Of a DNA stretch of 64,000 bases, positions 9,310-17,288 are shown piece after piece. The first letter of the stretch is position 1. Each line of letters begins with the position of its first letter. Under the pieces are notes generated by a model. It was not told where the DNA came from. It ran no database searches and was given only the letters and a program-made list of their open reading frames with translations. The stretch covers positions 1 through 64,000 of the forward strand of contig CAVPRS010000010.1 in the NCBI GenBank assembly GCA_963707895.1. Reading direction: 5' to 3'. This DNA comes from Fodinibacter sp963707895 (lineage in GTDB: Bacteria > Actinomycetota > Actinomycetes > Actinomycetales > Dermatophilaceae). The position numbers and the translations under genes are program-made.

Positions 9310-10236
9310 ATGGACAACCCACCGGGGGCGCACGCCATCGTGGACGCCATGACCACCGCGATGCCGCCCACCCCCGAGCGACCCGAGCCGGCCGTGCACC
9401 CGGATCACGACCGCGGGCTCGAGTTCGACGTGCGCACCCTGCTCGCGCGGCGCTCGGCACTGGGACTGATCTCCGGCGCGGGGTTGCTGGCGCTCGTGGG
9501 CTGCTCCGACGGCACCGCCCCGGGGGCGACGACCGGCACGGCGACGACCGGGGCGACCGCCACCGCCACCAGCGCCACCGCCACGGCATCCGGCACGGCG
9601 GCCGTCGACAGCACGGTGCCGGACGAGACCGCCGGTCCCTACCCGGGCGACGGCAGCAACGGCGCCGACGTGCTCGACGACTCGGGCATCGTGCGGCAGG
9701 ACATCCGCTCCTCGTTCGGCACCTCCACGACGACTGCTGCCGGCACCCCGCTGACCGTGAACCTCACCGTGCTCGACGCCGGGAACGGCTACGGCCCGAT
9801 GGAGGCCGTGGCGGTCTACGCGTGGCACGCCGACGCCGAGGGCCGCTACTCGATGTACTCGCAGGGGGTCGAGAACGAGAACTACCTGCGCGGCGTCCAG
9901 CCGACCGACTCCGCGGGCACGGCGAGCTTCACCACGGTCGTCCCCGGCTGCTACGACGGCCGCTGGCCGCACATCCACTTCGAGGTCTACCGCAGCACCG
10001 CCGAGGCGACCAGCGACGGGCAGATCGTCAAGACCAGCCAGATCGCACTGCCGCAGGCCACCTGCGAGCAGGTCTACCAGGACGCCGCCACCTACCCGAC
10101 GAGCAGCGACAACCTCTCGCGCACATCGCTGGCCGGGGACATGGTCTTCGGCGACGACGGCGGCATCCACCAGATCGCGACCGTGACCGGCGACGCCACC
10201 AGCGGCTATGTCGCGAACCTCACGATCGGCGTCTGA
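9310..10236 (+). CDS. secreted lipoprotein, intradiol ring-cleavage dioxygenase-like
   Basis: The N-terminus has an Arg pair and hydrophobic helix ending in a lipobox (RRSALGLISGAGLLALVGC), which predicts export, possibly by Tat, and lipid anchoring. After a Thr/Ala-rich linker comes an intradiol dioxygenase-type beta-sandwich: TAGPYPGDGS, VYAWHADAEGRYSMYS (Tyr ligand region), a second Tyr near NYLRGVQPTD, and WPHIHFEVY with the His-x-His iron ligands. Family members use non-heme Fe(III) to open catechol rings, but secreted versions have unknown substrates. I chose the ATG at 9310, with GGGAGG about 13 bases upstream; ATGs at 9349 and 9361 would also keep the signal peptide. Confidence 0.75.
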   Translation: MDNPPGAHAIVDAMTTAMPPTPERPEPAVHPDHDRGLEFDVRTLLARRSALGLISGAGLLALVGCSDGTAPGATTGTATTGATATATSATATASGTAAVDSTVPDETAGPYPGDGSNGADVLDDSGIVRQDIRSSFGTSTTTAAGTPLTVNLTVLDAGNGYGPMEAVAVYAWHADAEGRYSMYSQGVENENYLRGVQPTDSAGTASFTTVVPGCYDGRWPHIHFEVYRSTAEATSDGQIVKTSQIALPQATCEQVYQDAATYPTSSDNLSRTSLAGDMVFGDDGGIHQIATVTGDATSGYVANLTIGV

Positions 10237-10283
10237 GCCCGCGACCGCGCCGGAGACCGGACGGGGGAGGTGCTGTGGCGCGA

Positions 10284-10289
10284 TAGGAT
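10284..10289 (+). promoter_or_regulatory. candidate -10 box for efp
   Basis: TAGGAT at 10284-10289, about 90 bases before the efp GTG. A short CCCC-TCGC-GGGG hairpin lies in the predicted leader. Confidence 0.35.
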
Positions 10290-10379
10290 CGGGGCATTCC
10301 CCATCCCCTCGCGGGGGTGACGCGCGCCCGCGGCCGGGCGCTGCGTCAGCACCGACGTGACGAAAGCGAAGAACCACCA

Positions 10380-10940
10380 GTGGCATCGACCAACGACCTC
10401 AAGAACGGCCTCGTCCTCAACATCGAGGGCCAGCTGTGGACCGTGGTGGAGTTCCAGCACGTCAAGCCCGGCAAGGGCCCGGCCTTCGTGCGGACCAAGC
10501 TGAAGAACGTCATGAGCGGCAAGGTCGTCGACAAGACCTTCAACGCCGGCGTCAAGGTCGAGACCGCGAGCGTCGACAAGCGCAACATGCAGTACCTCTA
10601 CAACGACGGCACCGACTTCATCTTCATGGACGGCGACACCTACGACCAGATCCCGGTGCGTCCCGAGACGGTCGGCGACGCCGCGAAGTACCTCCTCGAG
10701 AACCAGGACGTCATCGTGGCCCGGCACGAGGGCAACGTGCTGTTCATCGAGCTGCCGGCGTCGGTGATCCTCGAGATCACCTACACCGAGCCCGGCCTGC
10801 AGGGCGACCGCTCCACCGGCGGCACCAAGCCGGCGACGGTCGAGACCGGCGCCGAGGTCGCCGTGCCGCTGTTCCTCGAGACCGGCACCAAGATCAAGGT
10901 CGACACCCGCGACGGGTCCTACCTCGGCCGGGTCAGCTGA
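10380..10940 (+). CDS. efp: translation elongation factor P
   Basis: EF-P relieves ribosome stalling at polyproline runs. The KOW-like N-domain carries PGKGPAFVRTKLKN; the loop Lys is residue 32, and the two OB domains follow (FMDGDTYDQIPV, SVILEITYTEPGLQGD, GTKIKVDTRDGSYLGR). Known actinobacterial EF-P has this PGKGPAF loop and works without the beta-lysyl modification. The GTG start at 10380 gives 187 residues, the normal length. nusB follows after three bases. Confidence 0.98.
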   Translation: MASTNDLKNGLVLNIEGQLWTVVEFQHVKPGKGPAFVRTKLKNVMSGKVVDKTFNAGVKVETASVDKRNMQYLYNDGTDFIFMDGDTYDQIPVRPETVGDAAKYLLENQDVIVARHEGNVLFIELPASVILEITYTEPGLQGDRSTGGTKPATVETGAEVAVPLFLETGTKIKVDTRDGSYLGRVS

Positions 10941-10943
10941 CCC

Positions 10944-11357
10944 GTGGCCGCCCGCACCAAGGCCCGCAAGCGCGCCCTCGACCTCCTCTTCGAGGCCGAG
11001 CAGCGCGGGGTCAACGCCGCCGACCTGCTGCGTGAGCGGCTCGCGGCACCGGTGACCGAGGCGCCGCTGTCCGAGTTCACCGCCGACCTCGTCATGGGCG
11101 TCGTCGACCACTGGGGCCAGCTCGACGAGCTCATCGCCACCTACGCACAGGGCTGGACGCTCAAGCGGATGCCGGCCGTCGACCGCGCGATCCTGCGCCT
11201 CGGGGCCTACGAGGTGCTGTACTCCGCCGACGTGCCCGAGCCGGTCGCCATCAGCGAGTGGGTCGGCCTGGCGACCGAGCTCTCCACCGACGACAGCCCG
11301 CGTTTCGTCAACGGGCTGCTGGCCCGGCTCGTCGAGGTCAAGCCGACCCTCGCCTGA
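10944..11357 (+). CDS. nusB: transcription antitermination factor NusB
   Basis: NusB binds boxA RNA with S10 and supports rRNA antitermination. The 137-residue all-helical protein has the signatures KARKRALDLLFEAEQRG, VDRAILRLGAYEVLY, and FVNGLLARL near the C-terminus. The GTG start lies three bases after efp. A compact hairpin follows at once. Confidence 0.97.
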   Translation: MAARTKARKRALDLLFEAEQRGVNAADLLRERLAAPVTEAPLSEFTADLVMGVVDHWGQLDELIATYAQGWTLKRMPAVDRAILRLGAYEVLYSADVPEPVAISEWVGLATELSTDDSPRFVNGLLARLVEVKPTLA

Positions 11358-11358
11358 C

Positions 11359-11378
11359 CCGCCGCGATTTCGCGGTGG
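11359..11378. terminator. compact hairpin after nusB
   Basis: CCGCCGCGA and TCGCGGTGG pair with one G-U wobble around a two- to four-base loop, immediately after the nusB stop. There is no T-run. It probably ends efp-nusB and marks the edge of an accessory block. Confidence 0.45.
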
Positions 11379-11495
11379 ATGCCGGCGACCCCGCGCCGAT
11401 CGCCTTGATGGCGCGTATCGTCAGCAGCGAACGGGAACAGGTGCCACCCCCGGCCGCACCTGGTCCACCAGGGGCGCTCGACGGGCAGGGTGGCG

Positions 11496-12974
11496 ATGAC
11501 TCTCAGCAGAAACCGGTTCCTGACCGCCATGACGGCGCTGACCCTCGCGGCCGGCACGGCCCTGCTCGGCACATCGGGTGCCCGCGCCGCCGACGTGGTC
11601 GACTGCGACGCCTTCAGCACCGAGCTGCGCCAGCTCGTCAACCCGACCAGCGAGGCCAGCCTGCTGACCCGCTGGGGCTCGGAGGCGCAGAGCGCCCGGG
11701 ACCTCTACGGCTTCACCGAGGACCTCGGGGTGGTGGCCCGGGCTGCCGGCCGGCCCGGCGAGGGGCTGGTGCCCGTGTGGCGGCTGTACCGGGCCGGTGA
11801 CTTCGTGTGGGCCACCGACGGTGCCGACGCCGACGACTTCGTGGCCGGCGGCTACCAGCGCCAGTTCGTGGAGTTCTACGTCTCACCGACCCCGCAGAGC
11901 TGCCTGACCGCCGTCGACCGCCTCGAGCGTGACGGGGTGCACCGGGTCGTGCCCCGGGCGCAGACCGTCGCCATGCTCGCCGACGGCTGGGTGGTCGACG
12001 GGGCCACCTTCTACGTGGCCACCGACGAGGGGCCCGCGAACCCGCCGCCCCCGGCACCCACGACCCCGAGCCCGTCTCCGACCCCTCCGCCGGACGCCAA
12101 CGACCTGACCTTCTCCATCGCGGCCATCCCGGACACCCAGAACGAGCTGAGCTCGAGCACGGACACCCGGTTCTCGAAGCGGGTGGCCTGGCTGGTGGAC
12201 CACCGGGTCAGCCTCGACCTGCGGTACGCGGTGCAGATCGGTGACCTGAGCAACTGGGGCAACGTGGCACCGGAGCAGTTCCAGAAGGCCAGCACCGAGA
12301 TCAAGCCCCTGGAGGCGGTGATCCCGTGGAGCGTCGCCGCCGGGAACCACGACACCGCCGCGGTCTGCGTGGGCGGCTCGGCCTGCCCGGGCGCCGACGC
12401 GAGCGTGACGGTTCGTGACGTCTCGGCGTTCAACCGCTACTTCCCGCCCTCACGGTTCCCCAACCTGCGCGGGACCTTCGAGCCGGGCAAGTCCGAGAAC
12501 TCCTACGCGACCTTCTCGGCGGCGGGCAAGGAGTGGCTCGTGCTCACCCTCGAGCTGTGGGCGCGCCCCGCCGTCGTGGCCTGGGCCAACAGCGTGGTGG
12601 CAGCCAACCCGACGAAGAACGTCATCGTCAGCACGCACTCGTACCTGGCCGCCGACGGGACGATCAGCACGAGCAACGGCGGCTACGGGTCGACCTCGCC
12701 GCGGTACCTGTTCGACAACCTGATCAAGCTGCACCCCAACATCACGATGGTCCTCTCGGGCCACGTCGGCCAGGCGGCCGTGCGCACCGACACCGGCGTC
12801 AACGGCAACAAGGTGGTCTCGTTCCTCCAGACGTTCCACAGCACCACCGACCCCGTGCGTCTGATCGAGATCAACACCGGCGCGGGCACGGTGACGTCGA
12901 GGGTCTACGCCCCGGCATCCGACACGAGCTACCCCACGTACTCGACGTCCACCAGCGGGATGGTCTTCCGCTGA
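11496..12974 (+). CDS. secreted metallophosphoesterase (calcineurin-like)
   Basis: A signal peptide (FLTAMTALTLAAGTALLG ... ARAAD) is followed by an N-terminal domain of about 150 residues that I do not recognise, a Pro/Ser/Thr linker, and a calcineurin-like phosphoesterase domain. Metal-binding motifs seen are AAIPDTQ (the DxQ variant of the first motif), VQIGDLSNWG, VAAGNHDTA, VSTHSYL and LSGHVGQ. The substrate is unknown. I prefer ATG 11496; GTG 11490 is also open. The stop abuts the stop of the convergent beta-helix gene within a TGATCA palindrome. Confidence 0.8.
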   Translation: MTLSRNRFLTAMTALTLAAGTALLGTSGARAADVVDCDAFSTELRQLVNPTSEASLLTRWGSEAQSARDLYGFTEDLGVVARAAGRPGEGLVPVWRLYRAGDFVWATDGADADDFVAGGYQRQFVEFYVSPTPQSCLTAVDRLERDGVHRVVPRAQTVAMLADGWVVDGATFYVATDEGPANPPPPAPTTPSPSPTPPPDANDLTFSIAAIPDTQNELSSSTDTRFSKRVAWLVDHRVSLDLRYAVQIGDLSNWGNVAPEQFQKASTEIKPLEAVIPWSVAAGNHDTAAVCVGGSACPGADASVTVRDVSAFNRYFPPSRFPNLRGTFEPGKSENSYATFSAAGKEWLVLTLELWARPAVVAWANSVVAANPTKNVIVSTHSYLAADGTISTSNGGYGSTSPRYLFDNLIKLHPNITMVLSGHVGQAAVRTDTGVNGNKVVSFLQTFHSTTDPVRLIEINTGAGTVTSRVYAPASDTSYPTYSTSTSGMVFR

Positions 12975-15527
12975 TCAGCCGCCGCGGACCACGAGCGCGT
13001 CCCAGTAGATGGTGACCGCCCGGCCGCGCGCCGACCCGTGGCTGTAGGCGTAGAGCCCGGGTGACCCCGCGCCCTGCAGGCTCGCGGTGCCGTCCGTGGC
13101 GGTCAGCCACCAGGAGTCCGGCTCGGGCGTCCCGGCGGCCCACACCTTGGCCTGCAGCGTGCTCGTTCCCTGCCCCGACACGCGCAGCCTCATGAGCAGG
13201 GCCTGTCCCGTGGGCACCTTCAGGCTGGGGTGTGCCGCCGAGGAGAGCACCGTCTCGACGCCGTCCACCCGGCGCACCAGCCAGGCGGCCACCGAGCCGT
13301 CGGCCGCCGTGCGCACCTTGAAGCGGTAGTCGCTGGCGGACCCGACCGACCGGGCGAGGACGGCGGTGTAGTGGCCGACGGCGTCCGGCACCGTGCTGGC
13401 GCTGGTGGCCACCGTGATGTCGGTGGTCGTGAGCCGCACGGCGTCCAGCGTCGCCTGGTACCCGTCGCCGGGCTGTAGCCGCATCCGACCGCCACCGTTG
13501 GCGGTCGAGAACTGGTCGCCGCCGGCCGGGATGCTCCAGGCCCCACCGAGGTCTGCGCTGCCCCAGCCCGAGCGCACCGTGCGGGTGAAGGTGTCACTGC
13601 CGACGACCGCACCCGGCGCCGGAACGGAAGGCTCGGTGGGCGGCGGCGGAGTGGTGGGCGGCGGCGGAGTGGTGGGCGGCGGCGGAGTGGTGGGCGGCGG
13701 CGGAGTGGTGGGCGGCGGCGGCGTCACGGTGCCGCCGTCGACCCATGCCCCGAGGTGGCGTACCCCGGTCGCCTGCCCGGCGTGGCCGGCCAGGTCGGCC
13801 GGCAGGGGCAGGGCGACGTCGTCGGTGACGGCCCGGACAGCGTCGCTGAGGACGCCCGAGGGGCTCACGACCGCGGTGCCGACGTACTCGCGTCCTCGTG
13901 CCTCACGGCCGGTCGCTGCCCGGAAGGAGTCCAGCGTCGTGTGGACCGAGGGGCTGGTCGCCCCCCGCGACCAGATGACGAGCCAGGAGGGGTTGCTCGA
14001 GGAGCTGCGGTCGTAGATGTTGCCGTCGGTGAGGATCCGCATGGCCTCCCCGCTCTCCTTGTTGCTGTAGTCCTCGACGCAGAGCACGCAGTTGGTGCTC
14101 GCCTCCGGCAGCCCGATGACGTTGTTGCTGATCGAGAGGTCCTGCAGCTCCCACGGCATCTCGGGGTCGGGGAACGGCACGCGCGGGTCGACGGCCGGGT
14201 CCGAGGGGTTGGTGTTGCGGCGGGCGTCCTGGGCGAGCCAGAGCGATCGGCCGTTGCCGACGATGGTGTTGTTCCAGATCTTGACGTTGCTGGTGTTGTT
14301 GACCTTGATGCCGCTGCGCTGGTTGCCGAGGAACATCGAGTCGACGACCAGGGCCCGCGCGGAGATCTCGAGGAAGAGCCCTTCGCCGACGTTGCGGTTG
14401 AAGTCACTGCGGCGAACCACCGTGTCGTACACCGACATGTCGGTCCAGAAGCCGTGGCCGAAGTTGTCGTCGAAGGCGCTCTCGGTGACCGTGACGCCGC
14501 GCGTCTGCCCGATCTTGACCCCTCCGGAGACCGGCGCCACGTTGAAGTGCTCCGCGTTGTTGTGGCTCGACCTGACGCGGTCGTAGGTGATGCCGTCGGC
14601 GAAGCGGTTGTGGATGCCGAGCATCCCCGACCACTCCACGGTCACGTTGCGCAGGCGTGCGTCCCGGGCGAGGACGCTGATCCCCGTGGTCGCCATCTCG
14701 GACACCACGACGTTCTCGATGACGGCGTCGGGCTGCTCCATGACGACCGCGGCCATCTGCCACACCGAGGGTGCGTAGCGACGGATCCCGATGCCGCGCA
14801 GGACGACGCCCGGGGCCCGCACGCTCAGGGCCTGCTGGAGGACGCTGGCCCTGACCTCCTTGCTGGTCGGGTCCGAGCCGACGTAGAGCTTCGAGGTCGC
14901 CTCGTCGAGGTAGAAGCCGCCAGCGCCGACCTCGGCCAGTGACTTCTTCTGCGCCTGGCGGGCCCCGTCGACCCAGACCTGGTCGGGGTGCGCCGCCATG
15001 GGCGCCGTGTCGGGGTTCACGAACTGCCAGTCGGCGTTGGTGGAGTCGGGTGCGCCACGCGTGTAGGTGGGGCTGTGGTCGAAGCGCGTGGTCCAGCCGT
15101 CGTGCCGCCACCGGGTCCCGTCCTTCACCCAGCCGCTGACCGGGCTGCTGCCGTCGAGCCAGACCTCCTCCCCGGGGGCGTTCTGGATCGTGACGGTCTT
15201 GGTGACGACCAGGTACTCCTGGTAGGAGCCCGCTCGCAGGACCACCGTCCCGGAGGCGGGGGCGATCGCGACGGCCCGGGCCAGCGTGCGAACCGGCGCC
15301 GTGGCCGACCCCGAGGCGGAGTCGGAGCCCCACGGAGCGGCGTACACCGCGGTGGCCGGTGCGGCGTAGGAGGCACTGCCCACGGGGGCCGACCCGGCTC
15401 CGTCGGCGCCTCGACCCGCCGCCGCGGCCTGCGTCGCGCCCACGGCCACGGTGAGCCCCGCGGCGACCAGCGAGGTCGTGAGCAGCAGGGCGATACGGCG
15501 GAAAAGGGCAGGGGGCGGTCGAAGCAT
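12975..15527 (-). CDS. secreted right-handed beta-helix protein with proline-rich linker
   Basis: 850 residues from the ATG whose complement is at 15525-15527. There is a signal peptide (IALLLTTSLVAAGLTVAVG), then a pectate-lyase-like start (AAPWGSDSASGSATAPVRTL), and a parallel beta-helix with repeated short turns such as VVLRGIGIRRY, VTVTESAFDDNFGHGF and SNVKIWNNTIVGNG. An 18-base DNA repeat encodes a (PPPPTT)n linker. The last 190 residues (DTFTRTVRSGWGSADLGGAW ... ALVVRGG) look like a carbohydrate-binding-type beta-sandwich common on actinobacterial glycosidases. A role in polysaccharide binding or cleavage is likely; no catalytic residues could be assigned. Confidence 0.75.
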   Translation of the reverse strand: MLRPPPALFRRIALLLTTSLVAAGLTVAVGATQAAAAGRGADGAGSAPVGSASYAAPATAVYAAPWGSDSASGSATAPVRTLARAVAIAPASGTVVLRAGSYQEYLVVTKTVTIQNAPGEEVWLDGSSPVSGWVKDGTRWRHDGWTTRFDHSPTYTRGAPDSTNADWQFVNPDTAPMAAHPDQVWVDGARQAQKKSLAEVGAGGFYLDEATSKLYVGSDPTSKEVRASVLQQALSVRAPGVVLRGIGIRRYAPSVWQMAAVVMEQPDAVIENVVVSEMATTGISVLARDARLRNVTVEWSGMLGIHNRFADGITYDRVRSSHNNAEHFNVAPVSGGVKIGQTRGVTVTESAFDDNFGHGFWTDMSVYDTVVRRSDFNRNVGEGLFLEISARALVVDSMFLGNQRSGIKVNNTSNVKIWNNTIVGNGRSLWLAQDARRNTNPSDPAVDPRVPFPDPEMPWELQDLSISNNVIGLPEASTNCVLCVEDYSNKESGEAMRILTDGNIYDRSSSSNPSWLVIWSRGATSPSVHTTLDSFRAATGREARGREYVGTAVVSPSGVLSDAVRAVTDDVALPLPADLAGHAGQATGVRHLGAWVDGGTVTPPPPTTPPPPTTPPPPTTPPPPTTPPPPTEPSVPAPGAVVGSDTFTRTVRSGWGSADLGGAWSIPAGGDQFSTANGGGRMRLQPGDGYQATLDAVRLTTTDITVATSASTVPDAVGHYTAVLARSVGSASDYRFKVRTAADGSVAAWLVRRVDGVETVLSSAAHPSLKVPTGQALLMRLRVSGQGTSTLQAKVWAAGTPEPDSWWLTATDGTASLQGAGSPGLYAYSHGSARGRAVTIYWDALVVRGG
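13635..13724 (-). repeat. 18-bp tandem repeat encoding PPPPTT linker
   Basis: Five head-to-tail copies of the unit GGTGGGCGGCGGCGGAGT (the last one variant), all in frame. On the minus strand they encode Pro-Pro-Pro-Pro-Thr-Thr units between the beta-helix and the C-terminal domain. Copy number is likely to vary between strains and to be hard to assemble. Confidence 0.9.
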
Positions 15528-15623
15528 CTGCGGGACCCTAGCACCGGAAAACGACCCCGCCGTCCCGGGGTGCAGGCCTTCTTCGGCCCTGGGCACGGCC
15601 GCCCGGTCGGCGTGTGGCCGATC

Positions 15624-15830
15624 TCACTCGTCGAGGCGGAAACCCAGCTTCAGACCCACCTGGTAGTGCGCGATGACGCCGTCCTCGAGGTGGCCACGGA
15701 TCTCGGTGACCTCGAACCAGTCCAGCCCGCGCACGGTCGTCGACGCGCGCGCCACGGCCGTCGTGATGGCCTCGTCGATCGAGGTGGTCGACGTGCCGAC
15801 GACCTCGCTGATGCCGTAGGTGTGTGCCAT
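15624..15830 (-). CDS. dodecin (flavin-storage protein)
   Basis: A 68-residue protein that matches dodecin throughout: GISEVVGTSTTSIDEAI, RGLDWFEVTEIRGH (the flavin-stacking Trp) and VIAHYQVGLKLGFRLDE. Dodecins form hollow dodecamers that bind FMN, riboflavin or CoA. The ATG is at 15828-15830 (complement), with AAAGGG upstream. It is the first gene left of the decayed acetyltransferase and stands alone, 97 bases from the beta-helix gene. Confidence 0.92.
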   Translation of the reverse strand: MAHTYGISEVVGTSTTSIDEAITTAVARASTTVRGLDWFEVTEIRGHLEDGVIAHYQVGLKLGFRLDE

Positions 15831-15944
15831 GGCGCCGCCCTTTCGTCCGTCGGGCGCCCGCGTGGTGCCCTCCCCGGCGATGATCCTCGGCCCGCGGCAG
15901 TGCGGCCACCCCCGTGGCGGAGTGGCCACGGCATACTCCCGAGG

Positions 15945-16242
15945 ATGACGACCATCCGCCTCGCCCGCGACGTCGGGGGAGGAGCGGGCGGCCGAGCCCG
16001 GCATCCTGCTCGTGGCGGAGGACGACGGAGCCGTCGTCGGCTTCACCCACGTGGTCGACCCCGAGGTGACCCTGATGACGTACGCCGACATCCCGTGGAA
16101 CGCACCGTTCTACGCCCAGCACGGCTACGTCGAGCTCGACGTGCTGCCGGAACACCTGCAGCCGGTCTGGGACGGCGAGGAGGCGTTCGGGATGTCGCGC
16201 CACGGCCGCCGGGTCGCGATGGTGCGCGACCTCACCGACTGA
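15945..16242 (+). pseudogene. GNAT acetyltransferase remnant
   Basis: The first codons (MTTIRLARD) and the last part (LLVAEDDGAVVGF, VTLMTYADIPWNAPFYAQHGY, SRHGRRVAMVRDLTD) are typical of a GNAT N-acetyltransferase, but the two ends lie in different frames. The central segment with the acetyl-CoA pyrophosphate loop (Q/RxxGxG/A) is missing: HVVDPE runs directly into VTLMTYAD. Total length is under 100 codons against about 160 for the family, so unlike the point frameshifts elsewhere in the window this looks like real decay by internal deletion. Confidence 0.65.
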
Positions 16243-16263
16243 GGCCGAGCCCGCGCCCGGGCC

Positions 16264-16458
16264 TCAGGCGCCGGCCGCCGCGAAGACGACCTCGGGCCAC
16301 GGCGAGCTGGCCAGCCAGCGCCGCCGGGTCTCGGCATCGGCGTCCTTGGGTGGGAAGAGCGGCTGCGCGAGGGGGGACGGCGACACCGCGCCGGACGCGG
16401 GCGTGCCCGGCTCGGCACAGAGCGCAGCAAGGGAGTCGGTCGTCGTGGTCGTGGTCAC
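16264..16458 (-). CDS. 64-residue protein of unknown function
   Basis: A GTG start at 16458 (complement) follows a near-perfect ribosome site, AAGGAGG, with a five-base gap, the strongest in the neighbourhood. The product starts with a run of Thr (VTTTTTTDSLAALCAEPG), is rich in Ala and Pro, and ends in RRRWLASSPWPEVVFAAAGA. There is no transmembrane helix or known motif. It is transcribed away from pyrR. The C-terminal Trp/Arg segment resembles small peptides that act as substrates or signals, but that is speculation. Confidence 0.5.
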   Translation of the reverse strand: MTTTTTTDSLAALCAEPGTPASGAVSPSPLAQPLFPPKDADAETRRRWLASSPWPEVVFAAAGA

Positions 16459-16627
16459 GGTGGCCTCCTTCGCGGCGCGTGCGGTGCTGCTGTCGAGCCA
16501 CCATTGCATCACATCGTGTTGGGGCACGCATAGTGTCGTGTTATGGGTTTCTCGCGATCCGGACGACTGATCCGAGACGCGGGGTCCCGCCCAGCGAGCC
16601 ACCTCCGAGGGCGACCCGTCCACCCCG

Positions 16628-16633
16628 TAGAGT
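16628..16633 (+). promoter_or_regulatory. candidate -10 box of the pyr operon
   Basis: TAGAGT at 16628-16633 would start transcription near 16640, leaving a leader of about 58 bases that contains the PyrR-binding element. Confidence 0.45.
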
Positions 16634-16660
16634 GGGCAGCGCATTCCGACATCCTTTAAC

Positions 16661-16690
16661 GACCTGTCCCGTGAGGCAGGGAAGGAGGTC
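16661..16690 (+). promoter_or_regulatory. PyrR-binding leader hairpin overlapping the ribosome site
   Basis: The loop TCCCGTGAGGC at 16667-16677 matches the PyrR RNA consensus UCCNGNGAGRY. It is enclosed by GACCT (16661-16665) and AGGTC (16686-16690), and the AGGTC arm includes part of the AAGGAGG ribosome site of pyrR. PyrR with UMP bound here would hide the ribosome site, the translational mode described for mycobacteria. I see no terminator in the leader, which also favours translational control. Confidence 0.75.
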
Positions 16691-16697
16691 CGCGTTC

Positions 16698-17288
16698 ATG
16701 ACGCGCGCCGACACCACGGTGCCCCCCGGGCACCCGCTCGACCCGACCGGTCGTACCGTCCTCTCCGCGAGTGACGTGTCCCGGGCCCTGCGCCGCATCG
16801 CGCACGAGATCCTCGAGCACAACAAGGGCGCCGACGACCTCGTGCTGCTCGGCATCCCCAGCCGCGGCGTCGAGCTCGCCCACCGCCTTGCTGCGCTGGT
16901 CCACGAGGTCGAGGGCACCGAGGTGCCCACCGGCAGCCTCGACATCACGATGCACCGCGACGACCTGCGCCACCAGCCCACCCGCGCGCCGATGCACACC
17001 GTGATCCCGCCGGGCGGCATCGACGACAAGGTGGTCGTGCTCGTCGACGACGTGCTCTACTCCGGCCGCACGATCCGGGCCGCGCTCGACGCCCTCTCCG
17101 ACCTCGGCCGCCCCCGCGCCGTCCGGCTCGCGGTGCTCGTCGACCGCGGCCACCGCGAGCTGCCGATCCGCGCCGACCACGTCGGGAAGAACCTGCCGAC
17201 GAGCCACTCCGAGAAGGTTCAGGTCAGGCTCGCCGGCTTCGACGGCGGCGACGACGTCGTGCGCATCGCCGGGGGTGAGGCCCGGTGA
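16698..17288 (+). CDS. pyrR: bifunctional pyr operon regulator / uracil phosphoribosyltransferase PyrR
   Basis: PyrR binds pyr mRNA in response to UMP and also has uracil phosphoribosyltransferase activity. The PRPP-binding signature is VVLVDDVLYSGRTIRAALDAL; other segments are RRIAHEILEHNKG, LVLLGIPSRGVELA, LDITMHRDDL and VLVDRGHRELPIRADHVGKN. It is 196 residues long from the ATG at 16698, with AAGGAGG upstream. It is the first gene of a nine-gene UMP operon and overlaps pyrB. Confidence 0.97.
   Translation: MTRADTTVPPGHPLDPTGRTVLSASDVSRALRRIAHEILEHNKGADDLVLLGIPSRGVELAHRLAALVHEVEGTEVPTGSLDITMHRDDLRHQPTRAPMHTVIPPGGIDDKVVVLVDDVLYSGRTIRAALDALSDLGRPRAVRLAVLVDRGHRELPIRADHVGKNLPTSHSEKVQVRLAGFDGGDDVVRIAGGEAR

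Noticed and set aside
13635..13724. Short regular repeat considered as CRISPR
   Set aside because: The 18-base units are directly adjacent without spacers and are in frame inside a protein gene as a proline linker.
11358..16640. Mobile element behind the nusB-pyrR accessory block
   Set aside because: No transposase, integrase, flanking tRNA, terminal repeats or target duplication could be seen, so insertion remains an inference from gene order only.
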